Assembly: GCA_004001285.1 (NCBI GenBank)
Contig: AP018697.1
Span: forward strand, 434,001-498,000
Length of the DNA: 64,000 nucleotides
Source of the DNA: Arthrobacter sp. MN05-02
GTDB taxonomy: Bacteria > Actinomycetota > Actinomycetes > Actinomycetales > Micrococcaceae
Direction: 5' to 3'
Below, one piece after another: positions 54,831 to 63,813 of the stretch. The position numbers and the translations under genes are program-made. The notes below the pieces were generated by a model, which was not told where the DNA came from, did no database searches, and saw only the letters and a program-made list of their open reading frames with translations. The stretch's first letter is position 1; each line of letters starts with the position of its first letter.

Positions 54831-55805
54831 ATGCGTGCAGTGGTGATCGATGGAGCGGGCGGGCCCGAGGTCCTGTCGGTACAGGAGGTCGCCGATCCGG
54901 TCCGGGGCGACGACGAGGTGCTCATCGATGTCGTCGCGGCCGGGCTGAACCGCGCTGATGTGCAGCAGCGCCGCGGCTTCTACCCGCCTCCTGTCGGAGC
55001 GTCCCCGATCCCGGGGCTGGAGGTGTCGGGCCATGTGGCGGACCCGGGGACTTCGGCCTTCCACGAGGGGGACGCCGTCGTCGCCCTGCTGGCGGGCGGC
55101 GGATACGCGGAGAAGGTGGCCGTACCGTCAGGGCAGGTGGTGCGGGCCCCGGAGGGAGTGGATCTGGCCGAGGCCGCCGCGCTTCCCGAGACGGCCGCGA
55201 CCGTCTGGTCCAACCTCGTGCTCCAGGCCGGCCTCGCGGAGGGCGACGACGTCCTGATCCACGGTGCATCCGGAGGGATCGGTGTGATGGCCATCCAGGT
55301 GAGCCTCGCCCTCGGGGCCGTGCCGCACGTGACTGCCGGCTCCGAGGCCAAGCTCGGTGTCGCCCGCTCCCTCGGTGTCCGGACGCTGATCAACTACCGC
55401 GAGCAGGACTTCGTGCAGGAGCTCCGCACGGCGACCGCCGGCAGGGGAGCGGACGTCATCCTCGACATCGTCGGCGCGAAGTACCTCGCGCGGAACGTCG
55501 AGTCCCTGGCGACAGGCGGGCGTCTGGTGGTGATCGGGCTGCAGGGCGGCGCGACGGCGGAACTGGACCTCGGCACGCTGATGGGCAAGCGGGCGAGTGT
55601 CGCGGGTACCACCCTGAGGGCGCGGCCCGTCGGCGAGAAGACGGCGATCATGGCTGCGGTCCGCGACAGCGTCTGGCCGCTCGTCGCCTCGGGTGGAGTG
55701 CAGCCGTTCGTCGACCGCGTGTTCCCCCTGGAAGAGGTCGCGGAGGCCCATGCCTACTTCGATGCGGGCGAGCACACCGGCAAGATCCTGCTGTCGATGC
55801 GCTAG
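54831..55805 (+). CDS. NAD(P)H:quinone oxidoreductase (PIG3-like, MDR superfamily)
   Basis: A 324-residue zinc-independent reductase. MRAVVIDGAGGPEVLSVQEV opens the family pattern. AAGLNRADVQQRRGFYPPP is typical of the PIG3/p53-inducible group, the NADPH motif is IHGASGGIGVMAIQVSLALG near residue 147, and VILDIVGAKYLARN follows. I set the ATG at 54831 since GGAGG is five bases upstream; a GTG 12 bases earlier is also open. It probably reduces quinones. The stop shares CTAG (55802-55805) with the convergent FUSC gene. Confidence 0.9.
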   Translation: MRAVVIDGAGGPEVLSVQEVADPVRGDDEVLIDVVAAGLNRADVQQRRGFYPPPVGASPIPGLEVSGHVADPGTSAFHEGDAVVALLAGGGYAEKVAVPSGQVVRAPEGVDLAEAAALPETAATVWSNLVLQAGLAEGDDVLIHGASGGIGVMAIQVSLALGAVPHVTAGSEAKLGVARSLGVRTLINYREQDFVQELRTATAGRGADVILDIVGAKYLARNVESLATGGRLVVIGLQGGATAELDLGTLMGKRASVAGTTLRARPVGEKTAIMAAVRDSVWPLVASGGVQPFVDRVFPLEEVAEAHAYFDAGEHTGKILLSMR

Positions 55806-56830
55806 ACGCCCGCTGCGGCCGACCGCGCACCGCGCTGCGTCGCGTGGAGCGCCAGGACGAATGCGATGCCGACCGCGGCGCCGAGGACCGTCTCGATCGC
55901 CCGGTCTGCGAGCAGGACGGCCGGATCGCTCGGGTGCGCCAGCTCGGTGCTGACCAGGGCGAGCGGAGTGACGAACGCCTGTGCGAGGGCATACTGCCGC
56001 AGGACGAACATCTCCGCGGCGAACTGTGCGACGGCGATGACGACGACGAGCTGCCAGGCCGACGGCCCGGGCAGGAGGATCAGGGCGGTCAGGACGAGTC
56101 CTGCGAAGGTGCCGAGGATCCGCTGCAGGCCCCGAGTGACCCGGGCCCGTGCTGACTGGCCCACGAGCGGAACGGTCGCGGCGACCATCGCCCAGTACGA
56201 GTGACCGATCCCGAGCGCCGTCGCCGCGCTCCCGGAGAGCAGGGCGGCCACGACGTAGAGGGCGGATTCCCGGCCCAGAGCCGCCAGGTGGGCGGTGGGC
56301 CGGCCGGTGCCTCCCCGGGTCCAGCCCGTGCGGTGCCTCGGCCACAGGGCGCCCGACTGCCCGAGGAGCACCGCGAGCCCCACGGTGGCGACCGCCGTGG
56401 CGAGCCCCTGCCACAGGGGAGGCTGCCCGGGCACGGAGGCGATGGCCGCGAAGGCGAAGATGTGGAACAGCGAGCCGCCGGGGCGGAGGCGGAACAGACC
56501 CGCCGCGAACGTGCCCAGCCCGGCGACCGCGCTGGTGAGCAGCACGAGCACCCAGGGCCCGACGTCGGCGCGGGCGGTCAGCGCCGCCGCGAGGATCACC
56601 GCGAGCATCAGCCCGCCGCCTCGCAGCTGCGTCGCGAGTCGTTGCCGGTGAGGCTCGTTGCGGCCGTAGATCCCGGCGAACGCGCCGAACGTGGCGAAGA
56701 TCGCGAGATCCAGGCGCCCGAGTACCACGACGAGGAACAGCGGGATGCCCACGCTCGCCGCGCAGCGGAGCGCGGGATGGTGGTCGTCGGCGGAGGGGGC
56801 GATGCTCACGAGATCGCGGAAGAGGGGCAC
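55802..56830 (-). CDS. FUSC-family membrane protein (aromatic acid exporter-like)
   Basis: A 342-residue protein with about ten hydrophobic segments in two similar halves, the FUSC layout. Typical elements are LAIFATFGAFAGIYGRNEPH in the first half and HSYWAMVAATVPLVGQSARA in the second. The latter is followed by RVTRGLQRILGTFAGLVLTA, the FUSC signature region. It likely exports an aromatic or other weak acid. The start is GTG at 56830. Its final bases overlap the stop of the convergent quinone reductase. Confidence 0.87.
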   Translation of the reverse strand: MPLFRDLVSIAPSADDHHPALRCAASVGIPLFLVVVLGRLDLAIFATFGAFAGIYGRNEPHRQRLATQLRGGGLMLAVILAAALTARADVGPWVLVLLTSAVAGLGTFAAGLFRLRPGGSLFHIFAFAAIASVPGQPPLWQGLATAVATVGLAVLLGQSGALWPRHRTGWTRGGTGRPTAHLAALGRESALYVVAALLSGSAATALGIGHSYWAMVAATVPLVGQSARARVTRGLQRILGTFAGLVLTALILLPGPSAWQLVVVIAVAQFAAEMFVLRQYALAQAFVTPLALVSTELAHPSDPAVLLADRAIETVLGAAVGIAFVLALHATQRGARSAAAGV

Positions 56831-57011
56831 GGACTACGGGCTTTCGATCGGAGGGATCGACGGCGCCGCTGGCATCGGATGGCTCAGGCCACCGGTCAAC
56901 ACTACTCCCGTCCCGGTCGGATCGTCAGCGCCGGCGGAATCATCAGCCTGCTTCCGATGACCGCGCGCCTGTGGAAGGGTGGCAGGACAGCCAATTGGAA
57001 GGAGCAGGACG

Positions 57012-57266
57012 GTGACCACCACCCAGCACGGCAACGACGGCGACGAGGGCGGCCTGTCGCAGGCGGCCGACAGCTTCGCCGAGAACCTCGGCGACCAGGT
57101 GCCCGACGGCGTCGACAACGGACCCACGGACGACGCCGACGAGCCGGCCGACGACCGCACCCGCACCCACTCGAGCATCAGCGAGGGAATGAACGCGAAC
57201 GACGACGACGAGCCACCCGCAGTGCTCGACGACGGCCTCGACGGAGGCAGGCGCAGCTCCTCCTGA
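57012..57266 (+). CDS. Small acidic hypothetical protein
   Basis: Eighty-four residues from GTG 57012, preceded by GGAAGGAG (56997-57004) at good spacing. An in-frame ATG at 56979 is open but has no ribosome site. The sequence is Asp/Glu-rich and low in complexity (DDADEPADDRTRTHSSISEG, then NANDDDEPPAVLDDGLDGG), probably disordered, with no signal or membrane segment. No family is recognised. It stands alone about 140 bp upstream of cstA. Confidence 0.6.
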   Translation: MTTTQHGNDGDEGGLSQAADSFAENLGDQVPDGVDNGPTDDADEPADDRTRTHSSISEGMNANDDDEPPAVLDDGLDGGRRSSS

Positions 57267-57408
57267 TCAGGGAACGGAAGCGCCGGCCACTCGCCGCACG
57301 GGCGGGTGCGTTCGGCGCTTCGGAGGGGTTCGGGCGCTTGCCCTGTGACGCAGCCCTCACTAGGTTGCTACCTTCGTGTGCATCACACTTCCGCACCCGA
57401 GGAGCATC

Positions 57409-59685
57409 ATGAGTAAGAAGCAGAACGGATCCCACCGGCACGCCGACGTGCTGGCTACGGATCCGGACCTGCCCGCGGTCGCCGTCGACCCGCAGCAGGC
57501 CGAAGCAGAAGACCGCCGGTGGACACCGGCGAAGATCGCACTCTGGGTAGGCATCGCACTCCTCGGCGGAATCGCCTGGACGATGCTCGCCATCGTCCGC
57601 GGAGAGACCGTCAACGCCATCTGGTTCGTCTTCGCCGCGGTCTGCACCTACCTCATCGCCTACCGGTTCTATTCGAAGTTCATCGAGCGCAACCTCCTGA
57701 AGCCCGATGACCGGCGCGCCACCCCCGCCGAGTACAAGGCCGACGGGAAGGACTACGCCGCCACCGACCGCAGGGTCCTCTACGGCCACCACTTCGCCGC
57801 CATCGCCGGCGCCGGTCCGCTCGTGGGTCCCGTCCTCGCAGCGCAGATGGGCTACCTCCCCGGCACGCTCTGGATCATCATCGGCGTGATCTTCGCGGGC
57901 GCCGTGCAGGACTACCTCGTCATGTTCTTCTCCATGCGCCGCGGCGGCCGTTCCCTCGGCCAGATGGCACGCGAGGAGCTCGGCGTCATCGGCGGGACCG
58001 CGGCCCTGATCGCCACCCTGACGATCATGATCATCATCGTGGCCATCCTGGCGCTCGTGGTCGTGAACGCGCTCGGGGAGAGCCCGTGGGGTGTCTTCTC
58101 CGTCTCCATGACCATCCCGATCGCGCTCTTCATGGGCGTCTACCTCCGCTACCTGCGACCCGGCAAGGTCACCGAGGTCTCCCTCATCGGCTTCGCCCTG
58201 CTGCTGCTCGCCATCGTCGGCGGCGGCTGGATCTCCGAGACCGCCTGGGGCGTCGAACTCTTCACGCTGGACCGCATCACCATCGCCTGGGGCATCATCA
58301 TCTACGGCTTCATCGCCGCCGTCCTGCCCGTCTGGCTCCTGCTGGCACCCCGCGACTACCTCTCCACGTTCATGAAGATCGGCACGATCGTCATGCTCGC
58401 CGTCGCGATCGTCATCACCCGCCCCGACATCAGCGTCCCCGCCATCACGCCCTACGCGACCTCCGGTGCGGGTCCCGTCGTCGCCGGCACGCTGTTCCCG
58501 TTCCTGTTCGTCACGATCGCCTGCGGTGCCCTCTCCGGGTTCCACGCGCTGATCTCCTCGGGCACGACCCCGAAGATGATCGAAAAGGAGCGCCAGACCC
58601 GGTTCATCGGCTACGGCGGCATGCTGATGGAGTCCTTCGTGGCCATCATGGCGCTCGTCGCCGCCCTCTCGATCGACCGCGGCATCTACTTCGCCATGAA
58701 CTCCTCGGGAGCGGCGACCGGAGGCACCATCGAGGGCGCCGTGACCTTCGTCAACGGCCTCGGGCTCACGGGCGTCAACCTCACGCAGGAGGCCCTCAGC
58801 ACGATGGCCTCGAACGTGGGCGAGGAGTCGATCGTCTCCCGCACGGGCGGCGCCCCGACCCTCGCTGTGGGTATCGCGCAGATCATGCAGGGAGTCTTCG
58901 GCGGCTCGGGCATGATGGCGTTCTGGTACCACTTCGCCATCATGTTCGAGGCGCTGTTCATCCTCACGGCGGTCGATGCCGGCACCCGCGTGGCGCGTTT
59001 CATGCTGCAGGACAGCATCGGCAACTTCGTGCCCCGGTTCCGCGACACCTCCTGGCGGACGGGCGCATGGATCTGCACGGCCATCATGGTGGCCGGCTGG
59101 GGGGCGATCCTCATCATGGGTGTCACCGATCCCCTCGGCGGCATCAACACGCTCTTCCCGCTGTTCGGCATCGCCAACCAGCTGCTCGCGGCCATCGCGC
59201 TCGCGGTGTGCATGGCGATCTGCGCCAAGAAGGGCCTCTTCCGGTTCCTCTGGATCCCGGCCGTACCGCTCGCCTTCGCCGCAGTGGTGACCATCACGGC
59301 GTCGTTCCTGAAGATCTTCTCGCCGGTCCCGGCCATCGGCTACTGGGCGCAGCACACGGCCTTCAAGAACGCGCTGGCAGCCGGTGAGGAGAGCTTCGGC
59401 ACGGCCACGAGCGTGGCCGCCATGGAAGCGGTGGTGCGCAACACCTTCATCCAGGGCACGCTGTCGATCGTCTTCGTGGTGCTGTCGATCATCGTCATCG
59501 CGACGGCGATCCTCGCGACCATCCGGGCCTACCGGCACGGCGGCGGCAAGGAGAACGAGGACACCCCGGTGCCGTCGCGCATCTTCGCGCCCGCGGGTCT
59601 GATCGCCTCTCCCGCCGAGAAGGAGCTGGAGGCGCAGTGGTCGGCCCTGGAGCCGGGCAGGCGGCCGGCGAGGACGGGGCACTGA
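57409..59685 (+). CDS. cstA: CstA-family transporter (carbon starvation protein, pyruvate/peptide uptake)
   Basis: A 758-residue integral membrane protein with about 16-18 hydrophobic segments. The sequence YGHHFAAIAGAGPLVGPVLA, then MGYLPGTLWIIIGVIFAGAV and VQDYLVMFFSMRRGGRSLGQ is diagnostic of CstA. FHALISSGTTPKMIEKERQ follows. Family members import pyruvate (BtsT) or peptides. I set the ATG at 57409 since GAGGAG precedes it and the residues upstream are not conserved-looking. The ybdD-like gene overlaps its stop codon. Confidence 0.93.
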   Translation: MSKKQNGSHRHADVLATDPDLPAVAVDPQQAEAEDRRWTPAKIALWVGIALLGGIAWTMLAIVRGETVNAIWFVFAAVCTYLIAYRFYSKFIERNLLKPDDRRATPAEYKADGKDYAATDRRVLYGHHFAAIAGAGPLVGPVLAAQMGYLPGTLWIIIGVIFAGAVQDYLVMFFSMRRGGRSLGQMAREELGVIGGTAALIATLTIMIIIVAILALVVVNALGESPWGVFSVSMTIPIALFMGVYLRYLRPGKVTEVSLIGFALLLLAIVGGGWISETAWGVELFTLDRITIAWGIIIYGFIAAVLPVWLLLAPRDYLSTFMKIGTIVMLAVAIVITRPDISVPAITPYATSGAGPVVAGTLFPFLFVTIACGALSGFHALISSGTTPKMIEKERQTRFIGYGGMLMESFVAIMALVAALSIDRGIYFAMNSSGAATGGTIEGAVTFVNGLGLTGVNLTQEALSTMASNVGEESIVSRTGGAPTLAVGIAQIMQGVFGGSGMMAFWYHFAIMFEALFILTAVDAGTRVARFMLQDSIGNFVPRFRDTSWRTGAWICTAIMVAGWGAILIMGVTDPLGGINTLFPLFGIANQLLAAIALAVCMAICAKKGLFRFLWIPAVPLAFAAVVTITASFLKIFSPVPAIGYWAQHTAFKNALAAGEESFGTATSVAAMEAVVRNTFIQGTLSIVFVVLSIIVIATAILATIRAYRHGGGKENEDTPVPSRIFAPAGLIASPAEKELEAQWSALEPGRRPARTGH

Positions 59686-59894
59686 TGACCGTGCCACAGG
59701 TCCTTCACAGGGCACGCGACACCGCCCGCGAACTGGCCTGGCTGTTCAAGGGCGTGATGGGGGAGAACGCCTACCAGGCCTACCTCGACCACCACGAGCG
59801 CACCCACCCCGGCGGGCTCCCGATGACCGAGCGTGAGTTCTGGCGGGACAAGACGGACCGTCAGGACGCCAACCCCGAGGGCCGCTGCTGCTAG
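59685..59894 (+). CDS. YbdD/YjiX-family small protein
   Basis: A 69-residue protein. It starts in TGATG, overlapping the cstA stop by one base, so translation is coupled. The family pattern is present: GENAYQAYLDHHERTHPGG, then MTEREFWRDKTDRQDANPEG and the RCC C-terminus. In E. coli the homologues YjiX and YbdD are needed with BtsT and CstA for pyruvate uptake, so it is probably an accessory subunit of the transporter. A strong hairpin follows. Confidence 0.92.
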   Translation: MTVPQVLHRARDTARELAWLFKGVMGENAYQAYLDHHERTHPGGLPMTEREFWRDKTDRQDANPEGRCC

Positions 59895-59910
59895 GCAGCC
59901 GCCTCCTCCA

Positions 59911-59941
59911 CGAAGCCCGGCGCGAGCAGCGCCGGGCTTCG
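59911..59941. terminator. Terminator after ybdD-like gene
   Basis: CGAAGCCCGGCGC (59911-59923) pairs perfectly with GCGCCGGGCTTCG (59929-59941) around a 5-base loop. It is 17 bases after the ybdD-like stop and 13 bases before the convergent ABC-permease stop, so it can serve both. Confidence 0.9.
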
Positions 59942-59954
59942 TCGTGTCCGCAGG

Positions 59955-60731
59955 TCAGCGTTTCTCCCACCGGAAGCGCTTCGCTGCGAACAGGTACGGC
60001 AGCACGACCCAGGCGAGGAGCGCGACGGCGGCTCCCGCCACCGAGGCGTCCAGTGGCTCGGCGCCCCAACCGGCCATGAGCAGGTTCTGCAGCGCCCCGC
60101 CCGGGGTGAGGCGGGAGAGGGCTTCGAAACCGTCGTCGAACCCGGTCCAGAAGAAGGTGCCGATCACGGCGAAGATGAACGGGAGGGTGGTGATCTGCGC
60201 CGACGCCGCCGATGGCGTATAGATGCTGGTGAGCATGCCAGCCGTCGCGCAGAGGGCGAGGAGACCCAGTGCGGCGCCCAGCACCACGAGCGGCTGCGCG
60301 GGCGCGTCCATGCCCGCGGAGCCGAACCCGACCGCGATGATCGCGAGTTGCGCCGAGACGAGGGCGACGATGGGGGTGAGCATGCCCAGCCAGATGACGG
60401 TGTCGGAGGACTCACCGCTGCGCAGGCGCTTCAGGAACAACTCCTGGCGGCGGGTCGCCAGGGTCGTGGTCGCGGTGAGGTAGACGCCCAGGAGCGCGAC
60501 GATCATGATGGTCAGCCCGCCCATGATCGCCGTGGCCGAGGGGCCGGCCATCTGCTCGGCGCCGAAATAGAAGATGTAGGCCGCCATGACGATCGGCATG
60601 AGGACCGCGCCCGTGAGGACCGTCTTGTTGCGGAAGATGATGCGCAGCTCCATGAGCGCGATGGCCAGGATGCGGCTCGCGGAGGAGGCACTGCGGAGGG
60701 GTGTCGAGGGGGTCTTGGTGGCGGTGGTCAT
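59955..60731 (-). CDS. ABC-2-type transporter permease
   Basis: A 258-residue membrane protein with about six hydrophobic segments, for example TVLTGAVLMPIVMAAYIFYF and IMGGLTIMIVALLGVYLTAT. The sequence TLATRRQELFLKRLRSGESS is typical of ABC-2 drug/lipid exporter permeases. It begins 32 bp after the ATPase stop on the same strand, forming a two-gene exporter; the export substrate is unknown. GGAG-like sequence precedes the ATG. Confidence 0.88.
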   Translation of the reverse strand: MTTATKTPSTPLRSASSASRILAIALMELRIIFRNKTVLTGAVLMPIVMAAYIFYFGAEQMAGPSATAIMGGLTIMIVALLGVYLTATTTLATRRQELFLKRLRSGESSDTVIWLGMLTPIVALVSAQLAIIAVGFGSAGMDAPAQPLVVLGAALGLLALCATAGMLTSIYTPSAASAQITTLPFIFAVIGTFFWTGFDDGFEALSRLTPGGALQNLLMAGWGAEPLDASVAGAAVALLAWVVLPYLFAAKRFRWEKR

Positions 60732-60763
60732 GATTTCTCCTGATCGGTGCGGGTGGGCGGAGG

Positions 60764-61762
60764 CTACGCGGCGTCGCCGAGGCTCACGCGGCGGAAGACG
60801 GCGGCGAGGGATGCCTCCGATGCGGACAGGCGGTCGAGGTGGATGCTGTTCGCATCAGCCCAGGACAGGACGCTCCACAGGTCCTGTTGGAGGTTCAGCG
60901 ACGGCACCGTCACCTGCGTGCGGGCAGGGGTGGGGGAGAAATCCGGGGACAGGCCCATGCGTGGGAGCTGAAGGACGTCCACGGAGGCGTCCACCTCGAA
61001 GGAGATCATGGAAGGCTCGCGCCGCAGGACCTCGGAGAGCGTCCCCTCGACGGCGATCGTGCCGTCGTGCATGATCGCGAGTCGGTCCGCATAGGCTTCC
61101 GCCTCCTCGAGGTAGTGAGTGGTGAGGACCACCGTGGTCCCGGCATCGTTGAGGCCCCGGACGAGATCCCAGGTACGTTCGCGTGATTCGGGGTCGAGGC
61201 CCGTGGTGGGCTCGTCGAGGAAGAGGAGATCCGGTTGGTTCGCCGTCGCGAGGAGGAGATCGAGGCGGCGGCGCTGCCCGCCGGAAAGCATCTTGACCCG
61301 CGTGGAGGTCTGGGCAGCCAGGTCGAGGACATCGAGCCCCGTCGCGATCACCTGCTCCCGGCTCCTGTGCTCCGGATCCGCCGAGGACAGCCGCAACCAG
61401 AGCCGGCAGGTCTCCTCGACCGTCAGGTCGTCGGCGAAGCCGGCCTCCTGCAGCATGATGCCGAGGCGCGGCCGGATGGAGGCCCTGTCCCGATGTGGAT
61501 CGCCGCCGAGCACGGACAGCGTGCCGGAGGTGGCGGGGCGGTGGCCCTCGAGCGTCTCCATCGTGGTGGTCTTGCCTGCCCCGTTGGTGCCGAGCAGGGC
61601 GAAGAACTCCCCGTTCCGGATCGAGAGGTCGATCCCTCGGACGGCCTCGTAGGACCCGTACGAGCAACGCAGGCCCTGTGCCGAGACGGCGATCGTGTCG
61701 TCGGGCCCGGAGGAACGGCTCGGGTCGGACTGGAGTGCCGGAGTGCTGGATGAAGTGGTCAT
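60764..61762 (-). CDS. ABC transporter ATP-binding protein
   Basis: A 332-residue ATPase. Walker A is LLGTNGAGKTTTMETLEGHR near residue 63, the Q-loop is in LGIMLQEAGFADDLTVEET, the signature is VKMLSGGQRRRLDLLLATAN, Walker B is LLFLDEPTTGLDPESRERTW, and the H-loop is in TTHYLEEAEAYADRLAI. The C-terminal ~100 residues match multidrug exporter ATPases. I chose the ATG at 61762 (MTTSSSTP), preceded by GGAG; the frame is open to 61834. It is divergent from the histidine kinase, suggesting that the two-component system controls this exporter. Confidence 0.92.
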   Translation of the reverse strand: MTTSSSTPALQSDPSRSSGPDDTIAVSAQGLRCSYGSYEAVRGIDLSIRNGEFFALLGTNGAGKTTTMETLEGHRPATSGTLSVLGGDPHRDRASIRPRLGIMLQEAGFADDLTVEETCRLWLRLSSADPEHRSREQVIATGLDVLDLAAQTSTRVKMLSGGQRRRLDLLLATANQPDLLFLDEPTTGLDPESRERTWDLVRGLNDAGTTVVLTTHYLEEAEAYADRLAIMHDGTIAVEGTLSEVLRREPSMISFEVDASVDVLQLPRMGLSPDFSPTPARTQVTVPSLNLQQDLWSVLSWADANSIHLDRLSASEASLAAVFRRVSLGDAA

Positions 61763-61837
61763 GGCTCCATCGTTCCCGGCCACGAAGCGTGGCATCAGTG
61801 GTCGCACGTCACGTTCGTCCGTGCCTTCGCGCACGTC

Positions 61838-61863
61838 AGGACCATGACATTTGTCATGGTCCT
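61838..61863. promoter_or_regulatory. 26-bp palindrome in the exporter/two-component divergent region
   Basis: AGGACCATGACA (61838-61849) and TGTCATGGTCCT (61852-61863) are perfect inverted repeats around TT. Its right end overlaps the TACGAT box of the kinase gene. It is the obvious operator candidate for the NarL-type response regulator encoded next door. Confidence 0.7.
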
Positions 61864-61875
61864 ACGATGGATGGC

Positions 61876-63177
61876 ATGGCGATCTTCCCGGCTCGACCCA
61901 GCACGCAGGACGTGGCGGCCGCTCCGCAGCAGGTCGCCCCGGACCGTCCCGCCGCGTCCGATGCCGGACGGGGTGTCCGTGCCACCTGGCGCTACACGGT
62001 CGGCTCGATCGTCGCCTACTGCCTGTTCGTGAGTGCCATCAGCACCCTCCTGATGCTCGGCGGCGGCGAGTACGGACTGCAGGCGCTCGATATCGGGATC
62101 CTCGCACTCGCCGTCGCGTCGGCCGCCGCACTCGTCCGCTACTGCTGGTTCTTCCGCAGCGGCCTCGGTGCCGGGCTGCCCGCACGCCGCTACAACCTGT
62201 GGTTGCTGGTACCCAGTGCCGCCCTCTGGTTCCTCGGACTCGCCCAGCCGCACACCGTGTGCGTCGCGGCACTGCCCCTGTGGTTCGCGTGCAATGCGCT
62301 CAGCGTCGTCGTCAGCCGGCGCAAGCGTCCGTGGGTGCTCGTCGCGGGCTTTGCCACCCTCCTCGTCCACGTCCCGCTCGGTATCCTGCTCGGCCACACC
62401 TTGGCCGGGCCGTTCTGGGAGAACGGCGGAGTGTTCTCCGTCGCCCTCTGGTCCCTGATGACGCCACTGCTCTTCGTGGCGAGCATCTGGTGGTGGGAGA
62501 TCGTGCTGCGTCTGGACGACAGCCGTCGCACCTCGGGTGAACTCGCCGTCGCCAGAGAGCGCCTGCGCTTCGCCGCCGACCTGCACGACATCCAGGGCCA
62601 TCACCTCCAGGTGATCGCGCTCAAGACGGAACTCGCGGGCCGCCTGCTCGACACCGACCCCGCGGCCGCCAGGCTCCAGATCGCCGAAGCGCAGGGACTC
62701 GCTCGCACGGCCATGGAGGACACCCGGGCCCTCGTGCACGGATACCGTGCGGTATCCCTCGCGACCGAGGCGGCCAACGCCGCGGAGGTGCTCCGAGCCG
62801 CAGGGATCGAATGCTCGGTCGACGTCGACGGCGACGGGCTCCCGGCGGAGGAGCGGACGTTGTTCGGCCTCGTCATCCGGGAGGCCACCACGAACATCCT
62901 GCGCCACTCCGACGCCACCACAGTGGTGCTCACGCTCACGCACGGGGACGGGCGGTTCGTCCTCGGCGTGCGCAACGACGGTGTGACCGGTAGCGCTGAG
63001 CAGCGGCCCGGCGGTTCCGGGATCGACGGCCTGCGCCGTCGTTTCGACGCTGTCGGAGGAGGCATCCACGCAGACCGCGCGGGGAACGCTTTCGTCCTGA
63101 CCGCCTTCGTGCCCGAGGGCGGGACGGCGGATCAGCCCGGCGCGACAGCCGCGACGTCTCTCGGGGCCGAGCTGTGA
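61876..63177 (+). CDS. NarL-class sensor histidine kinase (HisKA_3)
   Basis: A 433-residue kinase. About six hydrophobic segments fill residues 30-210. The dimerisation/phosphoacceptor helix is RERLRFAADLHDIQGHHLQV with the His at about residue 237. The ATPase domain has REATTNILRHSDATTVVL (N box), and GGSGIDGLRRRFDAVGGGIH (G box). It autophosphorylates and passes the phosphate to the next gene product. I chose the ATG at 61876; TACGAT lies seven bases upstream and an ATG at 61867 is also in frame. Its end overlaps the regulator start (GTGA). Confidence 0.9.
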   Translation: MAIFPARPSTQDVAAAPQQVAPDRPAASDAGRGVRATWRYTVGSIVAYCLFVSAISTLLMLGGGEYGLQALDIGILALAVASAAALVRYCWFFRSGLGAGLPARRYNLWLLVPSAALWFLGLAQPHTVCVAALPLWFACNALSVVVSRRKRPWVLVAGFATLLVHVPLGILLGHTLAGPFWENGGVFSVALWSLMTPLLFVASIWWWEIVLRLDDSRRTSGELAVARERLRFAADLHDIQGHHLQVIALKTELAGRLLDTDPAAARLQIAEAQGLARTAMEDTRALVHGYRAVSLATEAANAAEVLRAAGIECSVDVDGDGLPAEERTLFGLVIREATTNILRHSDATTVVLTLTHGDGRFVLGVRNDGVTGSAEQRPGGSGIDGLRRRFDAVGGGIHADRAGNAFVLTAFVPEGGTADQPGATAATSLGAEL

Positions 63178-63776
63178 TCCGCCTGATCCTCGCGGATGAC
63201 GAGCACCTGATCCGCGGGGCCCTCGTCGCGTTGCTGGGACTTGAATCCGACCTCGAGATCGTGGCGAGCACGGACAACGGGACCGACGCCGTCCGGCTCG
63301 CGAAAGAGTACGTGCCCGACGTGTGCGTGCTGGACCTCGAGATGCCCCCGACCGACGGCATCTACGCCGCCGAGGAGATCCTCCGTACCGTCGCGACGCG
63401 CGTCGTCATCGTGACGCGGCATGCCCGGCCCGGCGTCCTGCGGAGGGCGCTCGCGAGCAGGGTGGCGGGTTTCGTCCCGAAATCGACACCCGCGGACCAC
63501 CTCGCGAACGTCATCCGCGACGTCGCCGCCGGTCGCCGGTACGTGGATCCGGACATTGCGGCAAGTGCCCTGACGGGAGAGCACTGCCCCCTGACCATCC
63601 GGGAGCTCGACGTCCTGCGGCACGGGCGGCAGGGCGCGAGCGTGCAGGCCATCGCCCGCGAGCTGCACCTCGCCCCGGGAACCGTGCGGAACTACGTCTC
63701 CTCGGCGTTGGCGAAGCTCGACGTACCATCCCGACACGAGGCCGCCGCCCTGGCATGGGAGCAAGGCTGGATCTGA
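63174..63776 (+). CDS. NarL/FixJ-type response regulator
   Basis: A 200-residue regulator. The receiver has RLILADDEHLIRGALVALLG, the phosphoacceptor Asp about residue 54 in VCVLDLEMPPTDG, and Lys in AGFVPKSTPADHLANVIRDV. The C-terminal LuxR-type helix-turn-helix is TIRELDVLRHGRQGASVQAI, then LAPGTVRNYVSSALAKL. GTG start overlapping the kinase stop makes the pair co-translated. It most likely binds the palindrome at 61838-61863 and controls the adjacent ABC exporter. Confidence 0.93.
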   Translation: MIRLILADDEHLIRGALVALLGLESDLEIVASTDNGTDAVRLAKEYVPDVCVLDLEMPPTDGIYAAEEILRTVATRVVIVTRHARPGVLRRALASRVAGFVPKSTPADHLANVIRDVAAGRRYVDPDIAASALTGEHCPLTIRELDVLRHGRQGASVQAIARELHLAPGTVRNYVSSALAKLDVPSRHEAAALAWEQGWI

Positions 63777-63813
63777 CGTGCTCGCCTTCCGGCGGTTGTG
63801 GGAGCATAGCGTC

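Noticed and set aside
57178..59715. 845-codon open frame antisense to cstA
   Set aside because: Asp/Glu/Arg/Gly-rich shadow of a membrane protein; no start signals.
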